This document shows positions 42,468 to 50,971 of a stretch of DNA of 64,000 nucleotides, in pieces. A program made the translations under genes and the position numbers. The notes beneath the pieces were generated by a model. It saw nothing but the letters and a program-made list of their open reading frames with translations. It was not told where the DNA came from and searched no databases. Source of the stretch: Bradyrhizobium sp. CB1650 (lineage in GTDB: Bacteria; Pseudomonadota; Alphaproteobacteria; Rhizobiales; Xanthobacteraceae); the NCBI RefSeq assembly GCF_029761915.1, contig NZ_CP121695.1:4307501-4371500 (forward strand). The letters are read 5' to 3'. The stretch's first letter is position 1; the number at the start of each line of letters is the position of its first letter.

Positions 42468-43775
42468 CTAGACATGCTCATAGACCGTCCGCCCGCCGAC
42501 GATGGTGCGCATCACGCGGCCGGTGAAGCGGGCCTCGTCGAACGGGGTGTTCTTGCAGGGTGATTTGAGATCGACGGGATCGACGACCCACGGCGTATCG
42601 GGGTCGATCACGATGACGTCCGCCGGCGCGCCCGTGCGCAAGGTTCCGCCCGGCAGGCCGAGGATCTCGGCGGGCCGGGTCGACATCGCGCGGATCAGCG
42701 TCTTCAGTTCCATCTCGCCATTATGCACCAGCCTCAGGCCTGCGGGCAGCATGGTCTCGAGGCCGACGGCACCGGGGGCTGCCTCTGCGAACGGCAGGCG
42801 CTTGACTTCGACGTCCTGCGGATTGTGGTCGGACATGATGACGTCGACGAGACCCGCGGCCACCGCAGCGACCAGCGCGCGGCGGTCGTCCTCGGTCCGC
42901 AGCGGCGGCGACAGCTTCAGGAAGGTGCGGTAGGGCCCGATGTCGTTCTCGTTCAGCGCGATGTGGTTGATCGAGACCGAGGCGCTGACGGCAAGGCCGG
43001 AGTCGCGGGCGCGCTTCAAAATGTCGAGGGAATCGACGCAGGACAGCGAGGCCGCGTGATAGCGGCCGCCGGTCAGCGCGACCAGCCGCATGTCGCGCTC
43101 CAGGATCACCGCTTCGGCGGCGTTCGGGATGCCCATCAGGCCGAGGCGGGTTGCGAACTCGCCTTCGTTCATCACGCCTTCGCCGACGAGATCGGGATCC
43201 TCGGTGTGGTGCACGATCAGCGCGTCGAAATCGCGGGCGTAGGTCAGCGCGCGGCGCATCACCTGCGAATTGGTCACGCTTCTGTCACCGTCGCTGAAAG
43301 CGACGGCGCCGGCGGCCTTGAGCAGGCCGAACTCGGTCATCTCCTCGCCGCGCAGGCCCTTGGTCAGTGCCGCCATCGGCTGGATGTTGACGATCGCGGT
43401 GTCGCGGGCTCTGCGCATCACGAAATCGACGGTTGCCGAATTGTCGATGACCGGGGAGGTATCGGGCTGGCAGATGATGGTGGTGATGCCGCCGGTCGCG
43501 GCCGCCTGGCTCGCCGACGCGAAAGTCTCGCGATGGCTGAAGCCCGGCTCGCCGACGAAGGCGCGCATGTCGACCAGGCCGGGGGCGACGATCTTGCCGG
43601 AGCAGTTGACGATGTCGGTGCCTTCGGGGACGCCGGCCGCGCCGATGCCGCGGCGCGTCTCGCGGACGATGCCGTCGGCGATCAGGACGTCGCCAATGCC
43701 GTCGAAATCCCGTGAGGGATCGACGACGCGGGCGTTGGCGAGCAGGATCGGGCGGCGGTCGGTCAACATCGGCAT
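42468..43775 (-). CDS. pyrC: Dihydroorotase (PyrC, class I type)
   Basis: A 435-residue amidohydrolase of the pyrimidine pathway. The usual first metal motif DxHxH is not seen: at the expected place the protein reads [15 protein letters not shown], with MRAF in place of the two His, while [10 protein letters not shown] and [11 protein letters not shown] are present later. This is the form of the non-catalytic PyrC-like or PyrX proteins that accompany pyrB in many bacteria. A second, active dihydroorotase may therefore exist elsewhere. ATG 43775 overlaps the pyrB stop as TGATG, so the pair is coupled. Confidence 0.88.
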   Translation of the reverse strand: MPMLTDRRPILLANARVVDPSRDFDGIGDVLIADGIVRETRRGIGAAGVPEGTDIVNCSGKIVAPGLVDMRAFVGEPGFSHRETFASASQAAATGGITTIICQPDTSPVIDNSATVDFVMRRARDTAIVNIQPMAALTKGLRGEEMTEFGLLKAAGAVAFSDGDRSVTNSQVMRRALTYARDFDALIVHHTEDPDLVGEGVMNEGEFATRLGLMGIPNAAEAVILERDMRLVALTGGRYHAASLSCVDSLDILKRARDSGLAVSASVSINHIALNENDIGPYRTFLKLSPPLRTEDDRRALVAAVAAGLVDVIMSDHNPQDVEVKRLPFAEAAPGAVGLETMLPAGLRLVHNGEMELKTLIRAMSTRPAEILGLPGGTLRTGAPADVIVIDPDTPWVVDPVDLKSPCKNTPFDEARFTGRVMRTIVGGRTVYEHV

Positions 43776-44722
43776 CACGCGTTCGGTAAGTTGCGGGCGA
43801 GCGCTTCCAGCACGGCCATGCGCACGGCAACGCCCATTTCCACTTGTTCGCGGATCAGGGACTGCGCGCCATCGGCGACGGCCGAGTCGATCTCCACGCC
43901 GCGGTTCATGGGACCGGGATGCATCACGAGTGCGTCCGGCTTGGCGTAAGCGAGTTTCTTCTGGTCGAGCCCGAAATAGTTGAAGTACTCGCTGGATGAG
44001 GGCACGAAGGAGCCGTTCATGCGCTCGCGCTGGAGCCTCAGCATCATGACGATGTCGGCGCCCTCCAGCCCCTCGCGCATGTCGCGTGCGACTTCGACGC
44101 CCATCCGCTCGATCCCTGGCGGCAGCAGCGTGGAGGGGCCGACGACGCGGACCCGCGCGCCCATGGTGTTGAGCAGGATGATGTTGGAGCGGGCGACGCG
44201 CGAATGCAGCACGTCGCCGCAGATCGCGACCACGAGTCCCTCGATCCGGCCCTTGTTGCGGCGGATGGTCAGCGCGTCGAGCAGGGCTTGCGTCGGATGC
44301 TCATGCGCGCCATCGCCGGCATTGATCACGGAACCGTCAACCTTGCGCGCCAGCAGTTCCACCGCGCCGGAGGCGTGATGGCGCACCACCAGGATGTCCG
44401 GGTGCATCGCGTTCAGCGTGACCGCGGTGTCCATCAGCGTTTCGCCCTTGCGGATCGACGACGATGTCACCGACATGTTCATGACGTCCGCGCCGAGCCG
44501 CTTGCCGGCGAGCTCGAACGAGGACTGGGTCCGGGTTGAGGCCTCGAAGAACAGGTTCACCTGCGTCCGTCCACGCAGGACGGTGCGCTTCTTGTCAACC
44601 TGGCGGTTGAGCTCGACATATTCTTCGGACAGGTCGAGGAGGCCGGTGATGTCGGCCGCGGAAAGGCCCTCGATGCCCAGCAAATGCCGGTGGCCGAGGA
44701 CGAAGGTCGATTTCGATGTCAT
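43775..44722 (-). CDS. pyrB: Aspartate carbamoyltransferase catalytic subunit
   Basis: A 315-residue enzyme that joins carbamoyl phosphate and aspartate, the committed step of pyrimidine synthesis. The carbamoyl-phosphate loop [13 protein letters not shown] (residues ~55-67) and the aspartate-binding region [13 protein letters not shown] are present, as are [18 protein letters not shown] and the Ser/Lys loop SSSIRKGET. It starts at ATG 44722 and heads a coupled pyrB-pyrC-plsY operon. No pyrI regulatory subunit is seen. Confidence 0.96.
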   Translation of the reverse strand: MTSKSTFVLGHRHLLGIEGLSAADITGLLDLSEEYVELNRQVDKKRTVLRGRTQVNLFFEASTRTQSSFELAGKRLGADVMNMSVTSSSIRKGETLMDTAVTLNAMHPDILVVRHHASGAVELLARKVDGSVINAGDGAHEHPTQALLDALTIRRNKGRIEGLVVAICGDVLHSRVARSNIILLNTMGARVRVVGPSTLLPPGIERMGVEVARDMREGLEGADIVMMLRLQRERMNGSFVPSSSEYFNYFGLDQKKLAYAKPDALVMHPGPMNRGVEIDSAVADGAQSLIREQVEMGVAVRMAVLEALARNLPNA

Positions 44723-44849
44723 TAAAAGCAGAGCTATAGGCGGGGATGGCTGAGGGGGCAAGGGCCAATGCCAGGGAAGTGAGTTATCCCCTGATCAGTC
44801 GGCGCGCACAGTCACGGCGCGTCCCAATCTGACCTGCCGCAGTTTTCTC

Positions 44850-44942
44850 CGTCATGCCCGGGCTTGTCCCGGGCATCCACGATCTTCTATCGCATTTGAC
44901 GCAAAAAGGACGTGGATGGCCGGGACAAGCCCGGCCATGACG
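44850..44942. repeat. Palindromic intergenic repeat, family C copy 1
   Basis: 93 bp: CGTCATGCCCGGGCTTGTCC at the left and GGACAAGCCCGGCCATGACG at the right, with inner GGGCATCCACG / CGTGGATGGCC. It fills the gap between the divergent pyrB and M15 peptidase genes, and its right end touches the start region of the peptidase gene. Confidence 0.92.
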
Positions 44943-45707
44943 ATGTGGGGGCTTCCGTTGAAGACAACTCTGACAGCGGCCTTGGCCGCAATAATGATCA
45001 GCGCCGCCCACGCCCAATCGCTGCCCGGCGGCTTTGTCTACTTGCACGACATCGACCCCAGCATCATCCAGGACATCCGCTACGCCACGTCAAACAATTT
45101 CGTCGGCCGTCCCCTCAACGGCTATGGCGCGGGCGAATGCGTGGTGAAGCGCGAGGTGGGGATGCGGCTGAAGGCGGTTCAGCAGGAACTCGCCAGCCAA
45201 AACCTCTCGCTCAAGATGTTCGACTGCTACCGGCCGGCGCGGGCGTCCCTCGACATGGTCGCGTGGTCGCAGAACGGCCGCGAGACGGCCGCCGAGCGGC
45301 GTTACAACCCGAAGATCCCCAAGACCGAGCTGTTTCGCCTCGGCTATATCGCGAGCCGCTCGCAGCATTCCACCGGCGCCGCGCTCGACCTGACACTGGT
45401 CGATCTCAAAGCCGACAATTCCGCCAAATTCGATCGATCAAAAGCCTATGCCGACTGCACCGCGCCGGTCGACGCCCGGCCGCCGGAAGGCAGCGTCGAC
45501 ATGGGCACCGGCTATGACTGCACCGATGTGAAGGGCCATACTTCGGCACCATCGATCACGCCGGAACAGCGCGCCTGGCGCAGGCGGCTCGTTGCTGCCA
45601 TGGCCAGGCAAGGCTTTGTGAACTATTCGAAGGAGTGGTGGCATTTTTCCCTGCCGGGGGCGGGCGGGGCGGCCTATGATTTCCCGATCCAGCCGCGGCG
45701 GAACTGA
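44943..45707 (+). CDS. M15-family D-alanyl-D-alanine dipeptidase (VanX/DdpX-like)
   Basis: About 254 residues, exported through a signal peptide (LKTTLTAALAAIMISAAHAQ). The zinc-binding and catalytic motifs of M15D peptidases are visible: SQHSTGAALDLTL (SxHxxGxAxD, about residue 140) and EWWHFS (ExxWH, near the C-terminus). Such enzymes hydrolyse D-Ala-D-Ala in the periplasm, for peptidoglycan recycling or scavenging. Start is uncertain: ATG 44943 is right at the edge of repeat C, and TTG 44958 with GGGGG upstream gives a neater signal peptide. Confidence 0.88.
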   Translation: MWGLPLKTTLTAALAAIMISAAHAQSLPGGFVYLHDIDPSIIQDIRYATSNNFVGRPLNGYGAGECVVKREVGMRLKAVQQELASQNLSLKMFDCYRPARASLDMVAWSQNGRETAAERRYNPKIPKTELFRLGYIASRSQHSTGAALDLTLVDLKADNSAKFDRSKAYADCTAPVDARPPEGSVDMGTGYDCTDVKGHTSAPSITPEQRAWRRRLVAAMARQGFVNYSKEWWHFSLPGAGGAAYDFPIQPRRN

Positions 45708-45727
45708 TGCCGGTCCGAGGACACGCC

Positions 45728-47371
45728 ATGACCCAGCCGAGCTTTGCAACCCACGAGGTCTTCAACCAGTCGCCGCCCTTCGAGGACGTCGATCTGTTCG
45801 GGGCTGACCGTCCTCTGGTCGAGGCGGTGAGGGCCAATGGCGGCGCTGCGGCGGAACAGGAGCTCTCCGCCTTCGGCAAGCATTGGGGCTCGGCGGCAAT
45901 GGCCGAGCGCGGGCGCGTGGCGAATGAGAACACGCCGAAGCTGCGCACCTTTGATTCAAAAGGCAATCGCCGCGACCAGGTCGAGTTTCATCCCGCCTAT
46001 CACGAGCTGATGGCGCACAGCGCGCATGCCGGCGTGCACAATTCGACGTGGACCGCGGCTGGAAAGCCCGCAGGCGACGCCGCCGAGGTTATTCGCGCGG
46101 CGCGGTTCTATATGGCCTCGCAGGTCGAGACCGGACACCTCTGCCCGATCACCATGACGCGCGCGTCCGTCGCGGCGCTGGCGCTGCAGCCGGATCTGCT
46201 GGCGCGCGTGATGCCGGTGCTGTCGACGACAAGCTACGATCCCGCCTTCGCGCCTTGGTGGGAGAAGCGCGGCATGACGCTCGGCATGGGCATGACCGAG
46301 AAGCAGGGTGGCACCGACGTCCGCGCCAACATGACCCGCGCGGTGCGCGATGGGAACGCCTATCGTATCACGGGCCACAAATGGTTCATGTCCGCGCCGA
46401 TGTGCGATGCCTTTCTCGTGCTCGCGCAGGCCGATAGCGGATTGACTTGTTTCTTCATGCCGCGCTTTGCGCCGGACGGATCGGTGAACGCGATCCAGTT
46501 CCAGCGCCTGAAGGACAAGCTCGGCAATCGCTCGAATGCCTCATCGGAAGTCGAGTTCGCCGGCGCCTATGCGGAAGCCGTCGGCGAGGAGGGCAAGGGC
46601 ATCCGCACCATCATCCAGATGGTGCAGCTCACCCGGCAGGATTGCGCGATCGCCTCCAGCGGACTGATGCGCTCGGGGCTCGCGCACGCGCTGCATCACG
46701 CGCGTCACCGCAGCGTGTTCCAGAAGCATCTCGCCGATCAGCCGCTGATGCAGGCGGTGCTGTCGGACATGGCCCTCCACGCGGAAGCGAGCGTCGCCTT
46801 GGTGATGCGGCTTTGCCGCGCCTTCGATCGCACGCCGCACGATCCGACTGAAGCCGCCTACATGCGGCTGTTGACGCCGGCGATCAAATACTGGACCTGC
46901 AAGAGCGCACCAGGCTTCCTCTACGAGGCAATGGAGTGCCTCGGCGGCAATGGCTACGTCGAGGAGGGCCTTTTGGCGCGGCACTATCGCGAGGCGCCGG
47001 TCAACGCGATCTGGGAAGGCTCGGGCAATGTGATGTGCCTCGACGTGCTCCGTGCGCTGGCGCGCGAGCCGGATGCGGCGATGGCGGTGCTGCAAGGTCT
47101 TGCTGCAGAGGCAAAAGGCCTGTCCGGAGCAGGTGAGGCGGCCGCTTTGATCGGCAAGACGTTTCGCCGCGCGGATGGCGAGCGCGTCGCGCGGCTTGCG
47201 GTGGAAAGGCTAGCGCTGCTTGCCGCCGCCGCCGCGCTCAATGGTGTTTCACCCCGCCACGCCGAGCTGTTCGCCGCCACGCGCCTCGCCGCCGACCGCG
47301 CCAGCATGTATGGCGCGGTGGAGCTGGAGCCGGGCGACGTCCGCGGCCTACTGGAACGAGCTCTTCCTTGA
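45728..47371 (+). CDS. aidB: AidB-like acyl-CoA dehydrogenase family protein
   Basis: A 547-residue flavoprotein of the AidB branch of acyl-CoA dehydrogenases. The characteristic N-terminus THEVFNQSPPFEDVDLFGAD is present, then the flavin-domain CPITMTRASV, MGMTEKQGGTDVRANMTRA and GHKWFMSAPMCDAF, and the C-terminal ECLGGNGYVEEGLLARHYRE then PVNAIWEGSGNVM, including the conserved Glu region. E. coli AidB is part of the adaptive response to alkylation damage and binds DNA; whether this one does is unknown. ATG 45728 follows GAGGA; ATG 45707 would overlap the previous stop. Confidence 0.9.
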   Translation: MTQPSFATHEVFNQSPPFEDVDLFGADRPLVEAVRANGGAAAEQELSAFGKHWGSAAMAERGRVANENTPKLRTFDSKGNRRDQVEFHPAYHELMAHSAHAGVHNSTWTAAGKPAGDAAEVIRAARFYMASQVETGHLCPITMTRASVAALALQPDLLARVMPVLSTTSYDPAFAPWWEKRGMTLGMGMTEKQGGTDVRANMTRAVRDGNAYRITGHKWFMSAPMCDAFLVLAQADSGLTCFFMPRFAPDGSVNAIQFQRLKDKLGNRSNASSEVEFAGAYAEAVGEEGKGIRTIIQMVQLTRQDCAIASSGLMRSGLAHALHHARHRSVFQKHLADQPLMQAVLSDMALHAEASVALVMRLCRAFDRTPHDPTEAAYMRLLTPAIKYWTCKSAPGFLYEAMECLGGNGYVEEGLLARHYREAPVNAIWEGSGNVMCLDVLRALAREPDAAMAVLQGLAAEAKGLSGAGEAAALIGKTFRRADGERVARLAVERLALLAAAAALNGVSPRHAELFAATRLAADRASMYGAVELEPGDVRGLLERALP

Positions 47372-47393
47372 TCGAGCCACAGTGTTTCCACAC

Positions 47394-47479
47394 CGTCATG
47401 CCCGGGCTTGTCCCGGGCATCCACGCCACTCAAGACGCGCGGATGCACGTGGATGGCCGGGAAAAGCCCGGCCATGACG
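47394..47479. repeat. Palindromic intergenic repeat, family C copy 2
   Basis: 86 bp: CGTCATGCCCGGGCTTGTCC and GGGAAAAGCCCGGCCATGACG, inner GGGCATCCACG / CGTGGATGGCC. It lies between the AidB-like gene and the CPBP protease gene. Confidence 0.92.
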
Positions 47480-47516
47480 AGGAGGCGAAAGCGACGCCCC
47501 TAACGAAAGCCTGCTG

Positions 47517-48287
47517 ATGGACACCCTCAATCCCGAACACCCGCCACTGATCATGATGCCCGCGGACGACGCGCCGCGCGTCTGGAAATTCTGGGGCACG
47601 GCGCTGTGGGGCCTCCTCGTCTTCGTTGCGATGTTCGTTGGCCAGGTCGGGGCGATCGTCCTTCTCGTGGCGCTTCGCGGCCACCCGATCGACCTGGCCT
47701 CGATCCAGCTCGTCGGGCACGAGCCGCAGGCGCTCGCGCTGTCGGTGATCATGGGCCTGCCGGCGACGCTGGCGGCGGTATGGCTCGCCGTCCGCCTCAA
47801 GCGTGCATCCTTCGTCGACTATCTCGCGCTGCGCTGGCCGTCCTGGATGCAGCTCCTGTTCGGCGCCATCGGTCTGCTCTTGCTGGTGCTGGCCTGGGAG
47901 ACAATGTCGCGGACGCTAGGCCGCGAGGCAACGCCGGGCTTCATGACTGACCTCCTGAAATCGGGCCGCGACAAAGGAGCCGCAGTGTTGCTTCTGCTCG
48001 CCTTCAGCGTAGCGGCGCCGATGTCCGAGGAGGTGCTCGCGCGAGGCTTCCTCTATCGGGGCTGGTCGGCAAGCTTCCTGCGCGCGCCCGGCGCGATCAC
48101 CCTGTCGTCGCTGGTCTGGACGGTCGTGCATCTGCAGTATGACATGTACTTCCTCGCCGAGGTCTTCACGATCGGCGTGTGGTTCGGCTACATGCGCTAT
48201 CGCAGTGGCTCGCTATGGCTCACCATCGTGCTGCACGCACTGAACAATCTGACTGCGGTGGTGCTCACGATGTGGCTGGGGAGTTAG
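47517..48287 (+). CDS. CPBP-family intramembrane metalloprotease
   Basis: A 256-residue membrane protein with about six helices. The CPBP/Abi motifs are in order: motif 1 SEEVLARGFLYRG (EExxxR), motif 2 VWTVVHLQYD and motif 3 VLHALNNL (HxxxN). CPBP enzymes are glutamate-type membrane proteases related to Rce1, with roles in CAAX processing, signalling or bacteriocin immunity; the substrate is unknown. Start ATG 47517 has moderate support. The N-terminal ~25 residues are Pro/acid-rich and cytoplasmic. Confidence 0.85.
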   Translation: MDTLNPEHPPLIMMPADDAPRVWKFWGTALWGLLVFVAMFVGQVGAIVLLVALRGHPIDLASIQLVGHEPQALALSVIMGLPATLAAVWLAVRLKRASFVDYLALRWPSWMQLLFGAIGLLLLVLAWETMSRTLGREATPGFMTDLLKSGRDKGAAVLLLLAFSVAAPMSEEVLARGFLYRGWSASFLRAPGAITLSSLVWTVVHLQYDMYFLAEVFTIGVWFGYMRYRSGSLWLTIVLHALNNLTAVVLTMWLGS

Positions 48288-48301
48288 TCAGGAATTCAGC
48301 C

Positions 48302-48316
48302 TCGCTCGCAATGACG
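48302..48316. repeat. Half copy of repeat family B
   Basis: TCGCTCGCAATGACG matches the right end of family B (copies 1-3) but no left half is present, so it is a decayed copy. It lies between the CPBP gene and the convergent AEC transporter gene. Confidence 0.6.
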
Positions 48317-48320
48317 GATT

Positions 48321-49244
48321 CTAGGCAACCAGCGCGATCGTGATCGGCATCGTCACCGCCGCCAGAATCGTCTGCAGCGTGATGATTTGCGCCAATAGCG
48401 GCGCATCGCCGCCCATCTGACGGGCCAGCACGTAGGCGCTGGGCGAGGTCGGCACGGCCGCGCAGATCGCCACGATCGCGAGGCTGTCGCCGGACAGGCC
48501 GAACCAGGCGGCGAGCCCCAGCGCGAGCACAGGCATCAGCACCAGCTTGAACACCACGCCGATCATTGCGCTCGCGTTGGGGCGAAGCAGGCCTTCGAGA
48601 TGCAGGCCGGCGCCGGTGACGAGCAGGCCGATCGCGAGCGAGGAGCGGCTCAGCGCATCGGCGACATCGTGCCAGATTTTTGGCAGCGGCAGGTGGACGA
48701 GGTTGATGAAGAGCCCGATCACACAGGCCCAGATCAGGGGATTGCGCACCACCGTCATAACGATGGCGCGCGCGGATTGCTTTTCCGGCGCCGCGTAGTG
48801 CGCGAGCACGGCGACGCTGAACACGTTGACCAGCGGAATGATTGCGACCATCGCGACGGAGGCGAGCGCGAGGCCGACTTCGCCGAACATGTTGGCGGCG
48901 ACGGAGAGCGCCACATAGGTCTGCCAGCGGGTCGCGCCCTGGAAGATCGAGGAGAAGGCGGGGCCATCGATATCGAGCCGCGCCAGGGCTGGGCGGAGCG
49001 CGAGGCAGATCAGCGACATCGCGAGCACCGACAGCAGCAGCGCGCCGCCGACGCCGGCGACCGGCACCTTGGAGAGGTCAGCCCTCACCAGGGTCTGAAT
49101 CAGGAGCATCGGGAACAGTACGAAATAGGTCAGCCGCTCCAGCCCGTGCCATTGCGTGTCGAGCCGCATCAAGGTGCGCTTGAGCACGACGCCGAGCACG
49201 ATAAGGATGAAGACCGGCAGAAGCGCCGCGATCACGACCGTCAT
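48321..49244 (-). CDS. AEC-family transporter
   Basis: A 307-residue membrane protein with ten predicted helices, of the auxin efflux carrier (AEC) family. Blocks include LLPVFILIVLGVVLKR near the start, FQGATRWQTYVALSVAANMFG and AICAAVPTSPSAYVLARQMG, typical of bacterial AEC proteins that export organic acids or amino acids. It follows ruvX by 3 bp on the same strand, likely cotranscribed, though no functional tie is known. Confidence 0.88.
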   Translation of the reverse strand: MTVVIAALLPVFILIVLGVVLKRTLMRLDTQWHGLERLTYFVLFPMLLIQTLVRADLSKVPVAGVGGALLLSVLAMSLICLALRPALARLDIDGPAFSSIFQGATRWQTYVALSVAANMFGEVGLALASVAMVAIIPLVNVFSVAVLAHYAAPEKQSARAIVMTVVRNPLIWACVIGLFINLVHLPLPKIWHDVADALSRSSLAIGLLVTGAGLHLEGLLRPNASAMIGVVFKLVLMPVLALGLAAWFGLSGDSLAIVAICAAVPTSPSAYVLARQMGGDAPLLAQIITLQTILAAVTMPITIALVA

Positions 49245-49247
49245 GGA

Positions 49248-49739
49248 TCAGCCGGTCCCCGGGCCTGCGCGCAGGTTGGCGAGCCGGTCGAGCGCGCCTT
49301 GCAGGATGAAGATCGCCGCGTGCTCGTCGATGACCTCGGCACGCTTGGCGCGGCTGACGTCCATGCCGATCAGCTCGCGCTCGACCGCCGCCGTCGAAAG
49401 GCGTTCGTCCCACAAGCCAATCGGCAGCTCTGTGAGGCCGGCGAGGTTGCGGGCGAAGGCGCGGGTCGATTGCGCGCGTGGGCCCTCGCTGCCGTCCATG
49501 TTGATGGGCAGCCCGAGCACGAAGCCGGCCGCCTTGCGCTCGGTCGCGATCGCAAGCAGGCGGCCTGCGTCCTGCTTGAACGCTTTGCGCTGGATGGTCT
49601 CGACCCCGGTCGCGAGGCGCCGGTCCGGATCGGAGACGGCGACGCCGATGGTCTTGGTGCCGAGGTCGAGCCCGATCAGCGCGCCGCGCGCGGGCCAGTG
49701 GGTTGCAGCATCGACCAGGGACAGGATAGGAGCCGGCAT
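49248..49739 (-). CDS. ruvX: Holliday junction resolvase-like protein RuvX/YqgF
   Basis: A 163-residue RNase H-fold protein. Family marks: [19 protein letters not shown] at the start with the first catalytic Asp, [20 protein letters not shown], and [15 protein letters not shown] with the other acidic residues. The Escherichia YqgF matures the 5' end of 16S rRNA; resolvase activity has been reported for others. ATG 49739 gives the usual N-terminus. An AEC transporter gene follows. Confidence 0.92.
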   Translation of the reverse strand: MPAPILSLVDAATHWPARGALIGLDLGTKTIGVAVSDPDRRLATGVETIQRKAFKQDAGRLLAIATERKAAGFVLGLPINMDGSEGPRAQSTRAFARNLAGLTELPIGLWDERLSTAAVERELIGMDVSRAKRAEVIDEHAAIFILQGALDRLANLRAGPGTG

Positions 49740-49782
49740 GGCATCAGCGCATAGCATGCGTCGCGCTGCGGAGTGAAGAACA

Positions 49783-49998
49783 ATGGATGCGCTGACCCTA
49801 TTCGGCCTGTTTGCCGTGACCGCGATGCTGGTCTGCTATGCTCTGGAAGATCGCAGCCATTGGTTCGTGCTGCTGTTCGCCGCGTCGTGCGGGCTCGGGT
49901 CGGCCTACGGCTTCCTCCAGGGCGCCTGGCCGTTCGGCCTCATCGAGGCGATCTGGGCCATCGTCGCACTGCGGCGATGGCAGCTCAGGCCGCGATGA
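49783..49998 (+). CDS. Small hypothetical membrane protein, 71 residues
   Basis: A short protein with two to three hydrophobic segments ([55 protein letters not shown]). No known family name, but the pattern Ala-Leu-Glu-Asp-Arg-Ser-His-Trp and the C-terminal RRWQLR are like small alphaproteobacterial membrane proteins. It is divergent from ruvX and overlaps the end of the LysR gene by 14 bp. Confidence 0.65.
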   Translation: MDALTLFGLFAVTAMLVCYALEDRSHWFVLLFAASCGLGSAYGFLQGAWPFGLIEAIWAIVALRRWQLRPR

Positions 49999-50875
49999 CG
50001 TCGTCATCCGCCTTGAGGCAGGACACGAAGCCGCTGAGCGCGCTGTATTGATGTCCGCTGCGGCGCCGGATGAAGAGGGTCTCGACGCGAGCGTGCGCCG
50101 GGTTGAGCGCGTGGATCGACACATTGCCGATCATCGCACTGCGTTCGACCACGGCGCGCGGCAGCAGCGTGACGCCCATATCGGCGGCAACGCAGCCGAT
50201 CATGCCGTCGAGCGTGCCGAGTTCGAAGCGTGCCGCCGATGGCCAGCCGAACTCGACGAAGATCTGCTCCAGCCGCTGGCGATAGGTGCAGCCGGTGCGG
50301 AACACCAGCGCCGTCGGCCCCGAGTCCGGCGTGCCGGCCCGCAGCTCCTTCAGTGACATCCAGCGTCGCGCGCTGACCAGCACGAGCTCCTCGCGGAACG
50401 CACTCATGGCCACGAGGTCGGCGTGCTCGATCGGCCCGGCGACAAAGGCGCCGTCGAGAACACCATCGAGGACGGCGGCGACGAGGTCGGCGGTGGTCGC
50501 GGTACGCAACGTCAGCCTCACCGCAGGGAAGCGGCGATGGAAATCGGCAAGCAGCGGCGGTAGCCGTACGGCAGCGGTCGTCTCCATCGAGCCGATCGCC
50601 AGCGGACCTTTCGGTTCGCCATCGTCCCGCGCGGCGAGCACGGCCTCATGCGACAACGCTGCCATCTTCTGTGCGTAGGGCAACAGACGTTTGCCGGCGG
50701 CGGTCAGCGTCATGCCGCGGCTGTGCCGCTCGAACAGCGGCGTGCCGATCTCGGCTTCCAGCGCCTTGATGCGCTGAGTGACGTTCGACTGCACGGTGTT
50801 GAGCTCTTCCGCGGCGCGGGTGATGCCGCCGGCGCGGGCCACTGCGGCAAAGGTCTTGATATCGCTGAGTTCCAT
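49985..50875 (-). CDS. LysR-family transcriptional regulator
   Basis: A 296-residue LysR protein: winged helix in residues ~1-60 (ELSDIKTFAAVARAGGITRA then VQSNVTQRIKALEAEIG), then a coinducer domain of two Rossmann-like lobes. It belongs to the cluster of regulators with the CysB-type start. It is divergent from the first nitronate monooxygenase gene, 97 bp away, and may regulate it. A LysR box (T-N11-A) cannot be singled out. Confidence 0.9.
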   Translation of the reverse strand: MELSDIKTFAAVARAGGITRAAEELNTVQSNVTQRIKALEAEIGTPLFERHSRGMTLTAAGKRLLPYAQKMAALSHEAVLAARDDGEPKGPLAIGSMETTAAVRLPPLLADFHRRFPAVRLTLRTATTADLVAAVLDGVLDGAFVAGPIEHADLVAMSAFREELVLVSARRWMSLKELRAGTPDSGPTALVFRTGCTYRQRLEQIFVEFGWPSAARFELGTLDGMIGCVAADMGVTLLPRAVVERSAMIGNVSIHALNPAHARVETLFIRRRSGHQYSALSGFVSCLKADDDVIAA

Positions 50876-50971
50876 TGCGTCGTTTCGATTCGGAGATGGC
50901 AGCGTTCGCTAGAATTCAATTTTCGAGAATGCTAGTCGCGCTTAATCTGCCTGTCCAGAGTGAGAGGACCC

